Below, one piece after another: positions 48,312 through 55,967 of a stretch of 64,000 nt of DNA. The first letter of the stretch is position 1; each line of letters starts with the position of its first letter. The position numbers and the translations under genes were made by a program. Origin of the DNA: Salinispora mooreana (lineage in GTDB: Bacteria; Actinomycetota; Actinomycetes; Mycobacteriales; Micromonosporaceae); assembly GCF_000379065.1 (NCBI RefSeq), contig NZ_KB900614.1, positions 4,000,133-4,064,132 on the forward strand. Reading direction: 5' to 3'. Below the pieces are notes generated by a model. It was not told the origin of the DNA. It searched no databases and was given only the letters and a program-made list of their open reading frames with translations.

Positions 48312-49016
48312 TCAGTCCGGGCGAACGAACGGGGCCGTCGGGCCGACGGTGAGGTCGGCGGGGGGCGGCAGATCGTCCACTGCGGTGCTGCGGCGAGAAC
48401 GCAGTCGCCGGGCCGGCGTTGCCGCACCGGCCTCCGGCACCGGATCGGTCCTGCCGGTAGCCGAGGCGAGCAGCAAGGCAGCCCCGAGTAGTGCGCAGGC
48501 CAGGAAGGCGGTGACCATCCCCCGCCCGTATTCGATGTCGAAACCGTCCTGGCCGCGGTAGTAGATGGCACGTACGTCCGTGTCGCCGATCGTGGTGGCC
48601 CCGGCGACCAGTACCGCGAGCAGAGTAGCCGCCAGGGCGAGGCCGGCGATGCGGGCGTTTGACCGGGTGGCGCCGGTGCCGTGCAGGGCGAGGGCGACCG
48701 CTACGGCCAGACCGAGGAGGCCGACCAGGTAGGCGCTACCGAAACTGCCCACCTCGTCAACCGTTTCTGGTATTTCGATCGGACCGCCGGCTGGACCGCC
48801 GGTTGGCAGGTGCAGCACCACCCACTCACCCACCAGCGAGGCCAGCCCGGCGGCGGCCCCGAGCCCGGCGAGAGCGAGTGGCGGGCGTCGGTCGCGGAGG
48901 ATCCGGGTGAGGCCGCGCCGTCGGCCCGACGATCGAGAGTCAGCCTCACCCCACTGCCCACCGGCGATGCTGTCGGACCGGTCTTCCTGTCGGGGGATGG
49001 GCTGCTCCGGATCCAT
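48312..49016 (-). CDS. four-helix membrane protein, function unknown
   Basis: 234 residues from the ATG at 49016, which has GAGAGG 6 nt before it. An acidic/Arg-rich tail (1-50) is followed by four hydrophobic segments (about 48-68, 90-112, 120-142 and 165-187) and a Pro/Arg-rich C-terminus. The loop ATTIGDTDVRAIYYRGQDG between helices 3 and 4 is the most conserved-looking part. No family recognised. Confidence 0.65.
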   Translation of the reverse strand: MDPEQPIPRQEDRSDSIAGGQWGEADSRSSGRRRGLTRILRDRRPPLALAGLGAAAGLASLVGEWVVLHLPTGGPAGGPIEIPETVDEVGSFGSAYLVGLLGLAVAVALALHGTGATRSNARIAGLALAATLLAVLVAGATTIGDTDVRAIYYRGQDGFDIEYGRGMVTAFLACALLGAALLLASATGRTDPVPEAGAATPARRLRSRRSTAVDDLPPPADLTVGPTAPFVRPD

Positions 49017-49204
49017 CGGAAACCTCTCGGATCGACGAGTCTGATCCGCATCATGGCACAACCAGCCAGGGGTGGGCGGGACCGAATCGCACTCGCGGCT
49101 GCCCGCCTCCTCGTCGTTGCCCCGGGCTGTCCGCCGCCCCGGCTGGCTGGGCGGGGAGGGGCGGGGCTCCCCGGAAGAACCTCGGGTACCGGCAGAATGG
49201 GGCA

Positions 49205-49555
49205 GTGGGCATGGAGATGAACCGGGAGCGGTTCGAGGAGTTGGTCGGGGACGCGCTCGACGAGGTGCCCGAGGAGTTGCTTCGCCTGATGAGCAACGTG
49301 GTCATCCTGGTCGAGGACGTTCCACCCCCCGGCGAGGAGCTACTCGGCCTGTACGAGGGGCACGCCCTGACCGACCGCGGCTGGGACTACTCGGGCGTGC
49401 TGCCCGACCGCATCCTGATCTACCGCAACCCGATCCTGCGTATCTGCGACACCGAGGAGGAGGTGGTGGAGGAGGTGGCGATCACGGTCGTGCACGAGAT
49501 CGCCCACCACTTCGGTATCGACGACGAGCGCCTGCACGAGTTGGGCTGGGGCTGA
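49205..49555 (+). CDS. minimal zincin metallopeptidase-family protein
   Basis: 116 residues. ITVVHEIAHHFGIDDERLHELG holds the zinc motif HExxH plus a distant His/Asp, the signature of the short zincin family (DUF1025 type). These are predicted cytosolic metalloproteases with unknown substrates. The GTG at 49205 follows a weak CAGAAT hexamer by 6 nt; the ATG at 49211 is possible too. Convergent with pheA. Confidence 0.85.
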   Translation: MGMEMNRERFEELVGDALDEVPEELLRLMSNVVILVEDVPPPGEELLGLYEGHALTDRGWDYSGVLPDRILIYRNPILRICDTEEEVVEEVAITVVHEIAHHFGIDDERLHELGWG

Positions 49556-49582
49556 ACCCGTCGGGTCGCCCGGCGGCCGGTT

Positions 49583-50539
49583 TTAGCTGAGATTCCCGCT
49601 ACGCAGCCGGGCCAGCCAGGCGGCGGCGTCAACATAGTCCGCGTCACGGGTCCCCGATGGGGCTGGGGCCGGCCGTTCACCCTCGCCACCGGCCCAGCGA
49701 TGCCGGGGGTACGACCCGAGGAAGCTCACCTGGGCGCAGACCCGACGTAGTCCCTGTAGTGCCTCACCGAGCCGGGTATCGGCCAGGTGACCGGTGCAGT
49801 CCAGGAAGAACACGTACCGGCCGAGTGCCTCGCCGGTTGGTCGGGACTCGATCCGGGTCAGGTTGACTCCGCGCACGGCCAGCTCCATCAGCACGGAGAG
49901 CAACGCCCCCACCCGGTCGTGGGCGATGTAGACCGCCAGCGACGTCACGTCGTCCCCGGTGGGTGGCGGGGGTGGCCCCGGCCGGGAGAAGAGCGCGAAT
50001 CGGGTCACCGCGTCTGGATGATCGGCGATCTTGTCAGCCAGTACCGCGAGCCGGTGTCGGGCCGCGCCGATCGGAGCGCAGATCGCCGCGTCGAAATCGC
50101 CAGCCGCGGCCCCGACCGCCGCCGCGCCGTTGGAGAGCACGTCAACCACCGTCGCGTCGGGCAGGTGAGCGTGCAGCCATGCCCGGCACTGAGTCGACGC
50201 CTGGGGATGGGCGGCCACACTACGCACCGCACCGAGGTGTCTGCCGGTCCGGGCGGCGAGCACGAACTCCACCGGCAGGATCACCTCTCGCGTGATCACC
50301 AGTGGCTCGCCCTCGGCCAGCTCGTCCAGCGTCACCCCGACCGCGCCACCGATGGAGTTCTCCAGCGGCACCAGCGCCGCGTCCGCGGCACCGGCGCGTA
50401 CGCTCTCCAGCGCCTCACCGATGCTGCGGGCGGGCGTCCGGTTGGCCCGTTCGGCCGCGGGGATGGTCCGCAGCGCCTGCTCGGCGAAGGTGCCCTCGGG
50501 CCCGAGGTAGACAAAGCGGGTCGGTGGTGTTCCCGGCAT
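49583..50539 (-). CDS. pheA: prephenate dehydratase
   Basis: 318 residues. Catalytic domain FVYLGPEGTFAEQALRTI, VPLENSIGGAVGVTLDEL and the TRF motif in AVTRFALFS near 185; the ACT domain follows with ESRPTGEALGRYVFFLD for phenylalanine feedback. Converts prephenate to phenylpyruvate in phenylalanine synthesis. A TAGGCT hexamer 6 nt before the ATG predicts a leaderless message. Confidence 0.94.
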   Translation of the reverse strand: MPGTPPTRFVYLGPEGTFAEQALRTIPAAERANRTPARSIGEALESVRAGAADAALVPLENSIGGAVGVTLDELAEGEPLVITREVILPVEFVLAARTGRHLGAVRSVAAHPQASTQCRAWLHAHLPDATVVDVLSNGAAAVGAAAGDFDAAICAPIGAARHRLAVLADKIADHPDAVTRFALFSRPGPPPPPTGDDVTSLAVYIAHDRVGALLSVLMELAVRGVNLTRIESRPTGEALGRYVFFLDCTGHLADTRLGEALQGLRRVCAQVSFLGSYPRHRWAGGEGERPAPAPSGTRDADYVDAAAWLARLRSGNLS

Positions 50540-50545
50540 GGCGAC

Positions 50546-50551
50546 AGCCTA
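50546..50551 (-). promoter_or_regulatory. -10 element of pheA
   Basis: TAGGCT, 6 nt before the ATG at 50539; it lies at the 3' tip of the upstream lipoprotein gene. Confidence 0.6.
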
Positions 50552-51142
50552 CGTACTGGAGCCGGCTCCGCAGGCCAGGGTCCGGATGCCGGTTGGGGAG
50601 GTGACGCGTACCTCCGCTGTGCAGACATCCGTGCCGGCGGTGACCAGGCGTGGTGCGGTGCCAGAACCACGGCTTACGACCTGGAGTGGTTCGTAGCCGG
50701 TGACGGCGAGGAGGGTGTAGTGCCAGTCGTCGGCGCAGAGCGGCCCGGTCACCACCCGTACCTGGGCGTCGGCGGGGAGCAGGTCCTGGCCGCGTACCAG
50801 GGCGGTCACCTGCTGGCTGGACGGGCCGGCGGGGCATCGGACGGCGACCGGCGTGCTGCTGGCCGTCGGGGTCGGTGCCCCGGTTGGCGGCGCCGCGGCG
50901 GTGGTGGTGGGCGCGGTGTCGGTCGGGGTGGGCGATGCGGATCGGGCTGACCGGCTCGGCTGGGCGTCTCGTAGCTCGGGCGGGGTGCCGCAGCCTGACG
51001 TGAGCAGCGCCGCCAGGAGCGCCACGAGCCCGACCGCGGTCGTGGCCGGGGTCTTCGCCCGGCCACGTCCGGCCGGCGATCCAGTCCGGGACCGGTGGGT
51101 GGGCGGAGCGGGAGTAGCGGGGTGGGATGGGCCGGACGACAC
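50549..51142 (-). CDS. putative lipoprotein, function unknown
   Basis: 197 residues. The N-terminus has a Pro/Ser/Thr stretch, then AVGLVALLAALLTSGC, a signal with a lipobox ending at Cys about residue 51. A Thr/Pro/Ala linker leads to a ~90-residue domain with three further cysteines (VRCPAG, PLCADDWHY, DVCTAEV, LACGAG). Anchored on the outer face of the membrane. The start is GTG with GAGG 7 nt before it. No described family recognised. Confidence 0.68.
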   Translation of the reverse strand: MSSGPSHPATPAPPTHRSRTGSPAGRGRAKTPATTAVGLVALLAALLTSGCGTPPELRDAQPSRSARSASPTPTDTAPTTTAAAPPTGAPTPTASSTPVAVRCPAGPSSQQVTALVRGQDLLPADAQVRVVTGPLCADDWHYTLLAVTGYEPLQVVSRGSGTAPRLVTAGTDVCTAEVRVTSPTGIRTLACGAGSST

Positions 51143-51269
51143 GGACGATCCTCACATCGACGTGAATGAGCGCAGGCGGATGGGAGGCCCATCGTAGGAG
51201 GGTCCGCTGGTCTCGTGAAGCCTCGGCGGTGTCTTGTCTCGACCGGGGCCACCGCGACACCGGCGCTGG

Positions 51270-51653
51270 TCAGGTACGGACCCGGTGCCCAGCGTGGTCG
51301 AGCGCCGTGACGGCCTGATCGAGGCGGACCGCCGGGACCAGCAGGTAGTCGGTGTCGTGGGTGGAGAAGGCCACCACGGAGACGCGGGCCTCGGCCAGCG
51401 GGTCGATGAGAGCGGCCAGGCCGGTGGAGAGCGCGAGGTCAGAGGGGCCCACCATGCGTAGGCAACGCCAGACGGTCTCGGTCTGTGCCGGTGCGCGTGC
51501 CGCGGGACAGATCACGGAGACACCGTCGGTGGTCCAGCTCACCGTGACCACGTCACCGTCGCTCAGCCCGCCCGACAGGCCGGGCGGCAGGGCAGAGCCG
51601 GCTGCCAGGCGGCAGACAGCGTAATCACCCGGCAGCAGAGCGATATCCAGCAT
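51270..51653 (-). CDS. ACT-domain protein (aspartokinase-regulatory-like)
   Basis: 127 residues: MLDIALLPGDYAVCRLAAGS, TETVWRCLRMVGPSDLALS, VSVVAFSTHDTDYLLVPAVRL. This two-ACT-like layout occurs in small actinobacterial proteins that bind amino acids without a catalytic domain. It lies two genes from pheA and may sense an amino acid. The TAAGGT hexamer 7 nt upstream sets the ATG at 51653; longer frames are unsupported. Confidence 0.8.
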   Translation of the reverse strand: MLDIALLPGDYAVCRLAAGSALPPGLSGGLSDGDVVTVSWTTDGVSVICPAARAPAQTETVWRCLRMVGPSDLALSTGLAALIDPLAEARVSVVAFSTHDTDYLLVPAVRLDQAVTALDHAGHRVRT

Positions 51654-51660
51654 GAGGGGC

Positions 51661-51666
51661 ACCTTA
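51661..51666 (-). promoter_or_regulatory. -10 element of the ACT-domain gene
   Basis: TAAGGT, 7 nt before the ATG at 51653. Confidence 0.55.
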
Positions 51667-51729
51667 CGGCCTCGGACGGTTCCTACCCAGCACACGGCGT
51701 GCGGCGCGCGCCACATGCCGTGTGCGGGG

Positions 51730-52188
51730 TCAGACCTCGGAGAAGAATGTGAGTGAGCCGACGACCGCACCGGCGCGGTGAACCGGGGTGGAGATGGCGT
51801 CAACGGTGGCGTCCGGTGCGCGCGCCGACACCCCTTTGATCCGGAGCAGCCCGCGGGCCAGGCGACCGGAGGTGATGGCGAGGAGCGGCGGGATCTTGTC
51901 GAGCTCCGGCTCGGTCAGCTCGCCCCGGTTGGCGGTGAAGTCGAGTAGCCGCAGGCTCCCGTCGAGTAGGGGTTGCCCGATCATGTCCCGGCAGCCGCCG
52001 AGAAAGAGTAGCTGGGAACCGGCGGCGGAGACGGCGACCACGCGAGTGTCGGCAGCGATGAGCACACAGGGCTCGGCTGCCCGGGAGACGGCTACTGACC
52101 AGGAGGTAAGGTTGTCGTACTCCTGCTCTGCCGGTGTCCCTACCGCCGGCACGCGGACTTCTGAGAGCGAGAGCTCGACGTGGGCCAC
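51730..52188 (-). CDS. PAS-like sensory protein, function unknown
   Basis: 152 residues. SRAAEPCVLIAADTRVVAVSAAG and LLDFTANRGELTEP, then a beta strand end GAVVGSLTFFSEV, give a PAS-like fold without any output domain. The start GTG follows AGGAGG by 4 nt. Its reading direction matches the ACT-domain gene 76 bp downstream. Likely a small cytosolic sensor; partner unknown. Confidence 0.65.
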   Translation of the reverse strand: MAHVELSLSEVRVPAVGTPAEQEYDNLTSWSVAVSRAAEPCVLIAADTRVVAVSAAGSQLLFLGGCRDMIGQPLLDGSLRLLDFTANRGELTEPELDKIPPLLAITSGRLARGLLRIKGVSARAPDATVDAISTPVHRAGAVVGSLTFFSEV

Positions 52189-52385
52189 CGCACCTCCTCT
52201 GTGAACCTGGACGGTCTGTCCACGCTAGCGTGACCCAACGCATCTCCGCTGACCGTGGCGATCTGGGCCGTACCTACCTGGTGGGAAGGCGGCGGAGGTC
52301 AGGCCGGCGGCGGCACGGCTGACGAGCGTCGATCGCATCCGGGCCGCGCTACGCCCCCCGACGGTACCGCCGGCGCACCGGCTTG

Positions 52386-53096
52386 TCAGCTTCCGTCGCC
52401 ATGCCACCGGTAGTCGGCCGCCGGGCGATAGCCGCCGTTGCGCCAGGTGCCAGGGTGCTGCGCGACCCGGGACAGCTTGGCCGCGGTTTCCGGGCTGATT
52501 CGGTTTCCGGCAGCGACGAGGAGCCGGTCCAGTTCCCGATGAGTGGCCATCAGACAGTCCTTCGGAAGGCCGTACACACTGATGACGCCGGAGCCGACGA
52601 AGGTCAGCACCGGCGTCACCGGGATTGGTAGCCCGACCGCACCGCTGAGGGCCTTGCTCGCCCGCTTGGCGTCCTTACGCGCCTCCGCCACGTAGGCCGG
52701 ACGCTTGCCGTTGATCTGCACGACCTCACCGGCCACCAGTACCCGGGCCCGGCCGTGGTCAACGATGGTGACGGCATAGAGCCCGCTCGGGCCGATCGCG
52801 AGGAAGCCGGCGCGTTCGCTGTCGGCGTCGTCACGGAGGAGGTTGATCGAGTCGGTGCGCGGCCATTCGATCACGTGCCAGGCCGGACCGAGTTGGTCGA
52901 GGCGGCCCAGGGCCCGTGCTCCGGCTGCTTCCAGCCGCCGTGCTCCTCGCTCGGCCCGTCGGCGACGGGCCCATTCGAGGGGGGAGGAGCGGGGTGGGGC
53001 GAGAGCGCCCGGGTTGTCCACCCGGGGATGCGGTACCGCCATGGGCGGCATCGCCTGGGCGGAGGGTGCGGCTCGGCGAGCAGGGTAGACAGTCAT
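52386..53096 (-). CDS. nuclease-related (NERD-like) domain protein
   Basis: 236 residues. A basic helical part (EWARRRRAERGARRLEAAG) is followed by WHVIEWPRTDSINLL, AGFLAIGPSGLYAVTIVDHG, KRPAYVAEARKDAKRASKAL and TPVLTFVGSGVISVYGLPKD, which resemble a NERD core although catalytic Glu/Lys residues are not clear. GGAGG 5 nt before the ATG at 53096 sets the start. Cytosolic; role unknown. Separated from the PAS-like gene by about 200 bp that contain no obvious gene. Confidence 0.68.
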   Translation of the reverse strand: MTVYPARRAAPSAQAMPPMAVPHPRVDNPGALAPPRSSPLEWARRRRAERGARRLEAAGARALGRLDQLGPAWHVIEWPRTDSINLLRDDADSERAGFLAIGPSGLYAVTIVDHGRARVLVAGEVVQINGKRPAYVAEARKDAKRASKALSGAVGLPIPVTPVLTFVGSGVISVYGLPKDCLMATHRELDRLLVAAGNRISPETAAKLSRVAQHPGTWRNGGYRPAADYRWHGDGS

Positions 53097-53247
53097 CGCG
53101 ACCTCCGGCAAAAGGTCCCTCGAAGTTATGTCCCCGCTACCCTACGTCGCTACTCCCCCGAGTGGGCAAGTTGGAGCGCCGGAGTGAGTACGGATGAATG
53201 CCGCTTTCATCCATCGCTGTTTTGGCGGATATCGAGAACTCAGGCTC

Positions 53248-53253
53248 TAGGCT
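53248..53253 (+). promoter_or_regulatory. -10 element of arcA
   Basis: TAGGCT, 6 nt before the GTG at 53260. Confidence 0.6.
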
Positions 53254-53259
53254 GCGAAG

Positions 53260-54513
53260 GTGAGCCACTACGTGGACAGTGAGGTTGGTCGCCTCAGTAC
53301 GGTCATGCTGCACCGCCCCGGGCCCGAGCTGGCCCGGCTCACCCCCCGGAACAGTGGCTCGCTGCTCTTCGACGCCATCCCCTGGGTCAGCCGCGCGCAG
53401 GAGGAGCACGACGCGTTCGCCGCCGCGTTGCGCGAGCGTGGGGTGGAGGTGCTCCACCTGGCAGAGCTGCTCACCGAGACCCTCGCCGGCGACGAGGCTC
53501 GGGCCGAGCTGACCGAGCAGGTGCTGCGCTCGCCGCGGCTCGGCGACCAGCTACGCGCCCGGGTCGCCGACCACCTCGCCTACCTCGACCCGGCCACGTT
53601 GGCCGGTGTCCTGATCGCCGGCCTGGCCCACGAGGAACTGCGGATCAGCCGGGAGCGCCCCGGCGGCCTGGTCTACCGGCTGATGGATCGGCACGACTTC
53701 GTCATCGACCCGCTGCCAAACCTGCTCTTCACCCGCGACTCCTCGGTCTGGATCGGTGGTCGGGTCGCCGTCACCAGCCTGGCCATGCGTGCCCGCCGGC
53801 GGGAGAGCACGCTGACCGACGCCATCTACCGCCACCATCCACGTTTCGCCGGCACCGACTTCGTGTACCACCCGGGGATGGAGCATCTGGAGGGCGGGGA
53901 CGTGCTGCTGCTCGCCCCCGGCGTGCTGGCGGTCGGAGTCGGCGAGCGGACCACGCCGGCGGGTGCCGAGCGTCTCGCCCGCCAGGTCTTCGCCGCGGAC
54001 CTGGCCCACACCATCCTGGTCGTGCCGATCGCCCAGGAACGGGCCACCATGCATCTCGACACCGTCTGCACGATGGTGGACGTTGACGCGGTGTTGATGT
54101 ACCCGAATCTGGCCAGCACGCTCGTCGCGTACACGGTGACCGCTGGGACGGACGGCGATGATCCGAGGGTGGAAGGGCCGGCGCCGTTCCTGCGGGCCGC
54201 CGCGGACGCGATGAACCTGGACCGGCTGCGGGTGATCGACACCGGCCTGGACCCGGTGACCGCTGAGCGGGAACAGTGGGACGACGGCAACAACACCCTA
54301 GCCCTGGCACCCCGCCTCTGCGTCGGCTACGAGCGGAACACGGAGACCAACGCGCAGCTCGAGCGAGCCGGCATCGAGGTCGTCCCGATCGCCGGCTCAG
54401 AGCTGGGCTCCGGGCGGGGAGGCCCCCGGTGCATGTCCTGCCCGCTGCTCCGCGCCCCCCTCGGCCGGGAGACTGATCCGGTCGAGGCGGGCGCGCCCGG
54501 GCCACCGCACTGA
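53260..54513 (+). CDS. arcA: arginine deiminase
   Basis: 417 residues. Starts VDSEVGRLSTVMLHRPGPEL; catalytic landmarks are PNLLFTRDSSVWIGG, HPGMEHLEGGDVLLL, TMHLDTVCTMVD, DDGNNTLALAP and the C-terminal nucleophile GRGGPRCMSCPL. Converts arginine to citrulline and ammonia in the cytosol. No arcB, arcC or arcD gene is adjacent, so it is not part of a complete deiminase pathway operon here. The start GTG is leaderless by the -10 position. Confidence 0.94.
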   Translation: MSHYVDSEVGRLSTVMLHRPGPELARLTPRNSGSLLFDAIPWVSRAQEEHDAFAAALRERGVEVLHLAELLTETLAGDEARAELTEQVLRSPRLGDQLRARVADHLAYLDPATLAGVLIAGLAHEELRISRERPGGLVYRLMDRHDFVIDPLPNLLFTRDSSVWIGGRVAVTSLAMRARRRESTLTDAIYRHHPRFAGTDFVYHPGMEHLEGGDVLLLAPGVLAVGVGERTTPAGAERLARQVFAADLAHTILVVPIAQERATMHLDTVCTMVDVDAVLMYPNLASTLVAYTVTAGTDGDDPRVEGPAPFLRAAADAMNLDRLRVIDTGLDPVTAEREQWDDGNNTLALAPRLCVGYERNTETNAQLERAGIEVVPIAGSELGSGRGGPRCMSCPLLRAPLGRETDPVEAGAPGPPH

Positions 54514-54514
54514 C

Positions 54515-55399
54515 TCAGCGGAGGGCGAGCTGGCGGCCGAGGAGCCCGTTCCGCGCGCGCCGGGTCGCCGCGTCCAGGGGGGCGGCGGCCGCCAAAGCCG
54601 CGGCGTAGCGTTCGGCGAACTCCGCCACCGGTTGCTCCCAGTGGCCAGCCGGAGTCTCCTCAGGCAGATCCCAGACCGGCACGAGGCGACCGTGCACGCG
54701 GAACATCCCGGCGAACTTCGTCTCCTCGCCCAGGGTCAACGTGCCGGCCACGCTGAGCCGGGCCAGCGCGTCCAGCGCGGCGTCCTCGTCGTCGGGGAGC
54801 ACCCACCGGACGTGTGCCTTCTCCGGGACCTGGCACCAGTAGGCGGCACGGGCCGCGGTGAGTCGCACGGTCGGGTAGATCGCGGCGTTGGCCCGCTCCA
54901 GCGACGCCTGCACGGTCGGATTGTCGGCCGAGTCCGGGGCGAGCCAGAACTGGAAGCTCTCGTGCAGGGTGATCTCCAGTGGAGCATCAACCAGCACGTC
55001 CGGCAGTCGGGGCCCCGGGCCGGGCAGCGGCGGCACCCTGACCTGACGGCCGGGCTCGGTACGCAGCGCGCAGAGCAACGCCTCGGCCAGGTCCCGGGAG
55101 ACGTCGCCGGACTGCTGATGCCGCTGGAGGCCGAGCAGGACCCGGCCGGTTGGCTGCACCATCGCCGGCGCCGCCACCGGCAGGACGCTGGCCAGCAGGA
55201 CCTCCCGCTCGCCGAACTCGGTCACCAGGTCGGGGGCGAGGCGCAGTGGTGCGGTGGCGGCCGGCACGAGCTCGCGTAGGGCGATCCACTCCGGCTCGTC
55301 GGTCAGGCCCTCGAAGGGGCGGGGCACGAAGACATCCCGCACCTTCTCCCGTTTCCCGGTGGTGTCCCCGGCCCGTTGGCTCTTTCGACGCTTGCTCAC
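54515..55399 (-). CDS. DUF5926 family protein
   Basis: 294 residues. Starts with basic SKRRKSQRAG, then VFVPRPFEGLTDEPEWIALREL and PAATAPLRLAP; later FQFWLAPDSADNPTVQASLERANAAIYPT and DLPEETPAGHWEQPVAEFAERYA. A conserved actinobacterial cytosolic family often placed near sensor or amino-acid genes, without known function. The GTG at 55399 is 8 nt from a TAGGCT hexamer; a frame to 55447 is longer but unsupported. Its stop is 1 nt from the arcA stop, convergent. Confidence 0.82.
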   Translation of the reverse strand: MSKRRKSQRAGDTTGKREKVRDVFVPRPFEGLTDEPEWIALRELVPAATAPLRLAPDLVTEFGEREVLLASVLPVAAPAMVQPTGRVLLGLQRHQQSGDVSRDLAEALLCALRTEPGRQVRVPPLPGPGPRLPDVLVDAPLEITLHESFQFWLAPDSADNPTVQASLERANAAIYPTVRLTAARAAYWCQVPEKAHVRWVLPDDEDAALDALARLSVAGTLTLGEETKFAGMFRVHGRLVPVWDLPEETPAGHWEQPVAEFAERYAAALAAAAPLDAATRRARNGLLGRQLALR

Positions 55400-55407
55400 G
55401 GTCGGAC

Positions 55408-55413
55408 AGCCTA
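55408..55413 (-). promoter_or_regulatory. -10 element of the DUF5926 gene
   Basis: TAGGCT, 8 nt before the GTG at 55399. Confidence 0.45.
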
Positions 55414-55460
55414 GAGGGCCGTGTGGGCCGGTGGGGGTCGGGCCCATCCGGCCCCGCCGG

Positions 55461-55937
55461 TCAGGCGATCACCAGATCCGGTTCGTCGAAAGCGTCGGTG
55501 CCGACCGGATCGGCCTGCCGGCCGGCCGGCTCGAACTCAGCCCAGACGCTCTGCCCGAGGCCATCCCGGTCAACGCCCCAGCGGCTGGACAACGCGGCGA
55601 CGATGTGCAGGCCACGGCCATCCGGTGCGTCGGGCTCGACTGGCCGGACCCGTGGTCCGACGGGGGCTCCACCGTCCGTCACCTGCAACCGGATCCGGGG
55701 GCCGGCCGGGGTGGGGCGCAACCGCCAACCCACCTGGATCACCCCGCCGGGCAGTGGGTCGGCGTGTCGTACGGCGTTGCCCACCAGCTCCGCGAGGACC
55801 GCCACGAGATCCGCGAGCAGCGCTGGGGGCACGGCCGTCACCAGCTCGTCGGCGAGCCAGTGCCGCGCCTGCCTGGCTCCCGCCCCGTCGTGGGGGACCA
55901 CCACGCACCACGTCCGTTCGGGACTCTCCGTCAACAC
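55461..55937 (-). CDS. RsbW-like ATP-binding protein
   Basis: 158 residues with a HATPase_c_2 fold: N box AVLAELVGNAVRHADPL, then LQVTDGGAPVGPR and DGRGLHIVAALSSRWG. Such stand-alone ATPases are serine kinases or anti-sigma factors in actinobacterial regulatory networks. It starts 30 bp after the sensor kinase gene on the same strand and so is probably co-transcribed with it; the pair may form one signalling route. No sigma factor or anti-anti-sigma gene is adjacent. Confidence 0.85.
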   Translation of the reverse strand: MLTESPERTWCVVVPHDGAGARQARHWLADELVTAVPPALLADLVAVLAELVGNAVRHADPLPGGVIQVGWRLRPTPAGPRIRLQVTDGGAPVGPRVRPVEPDAPDGRGLHIVAALSSRWGVDRDGLGQSVWAEFEPAGRQADPVGTDAFDEPDLVIA

Positions 55938-55967
55938 CGTCGCCCCTTCACCCCCGCCACCCCTTGA

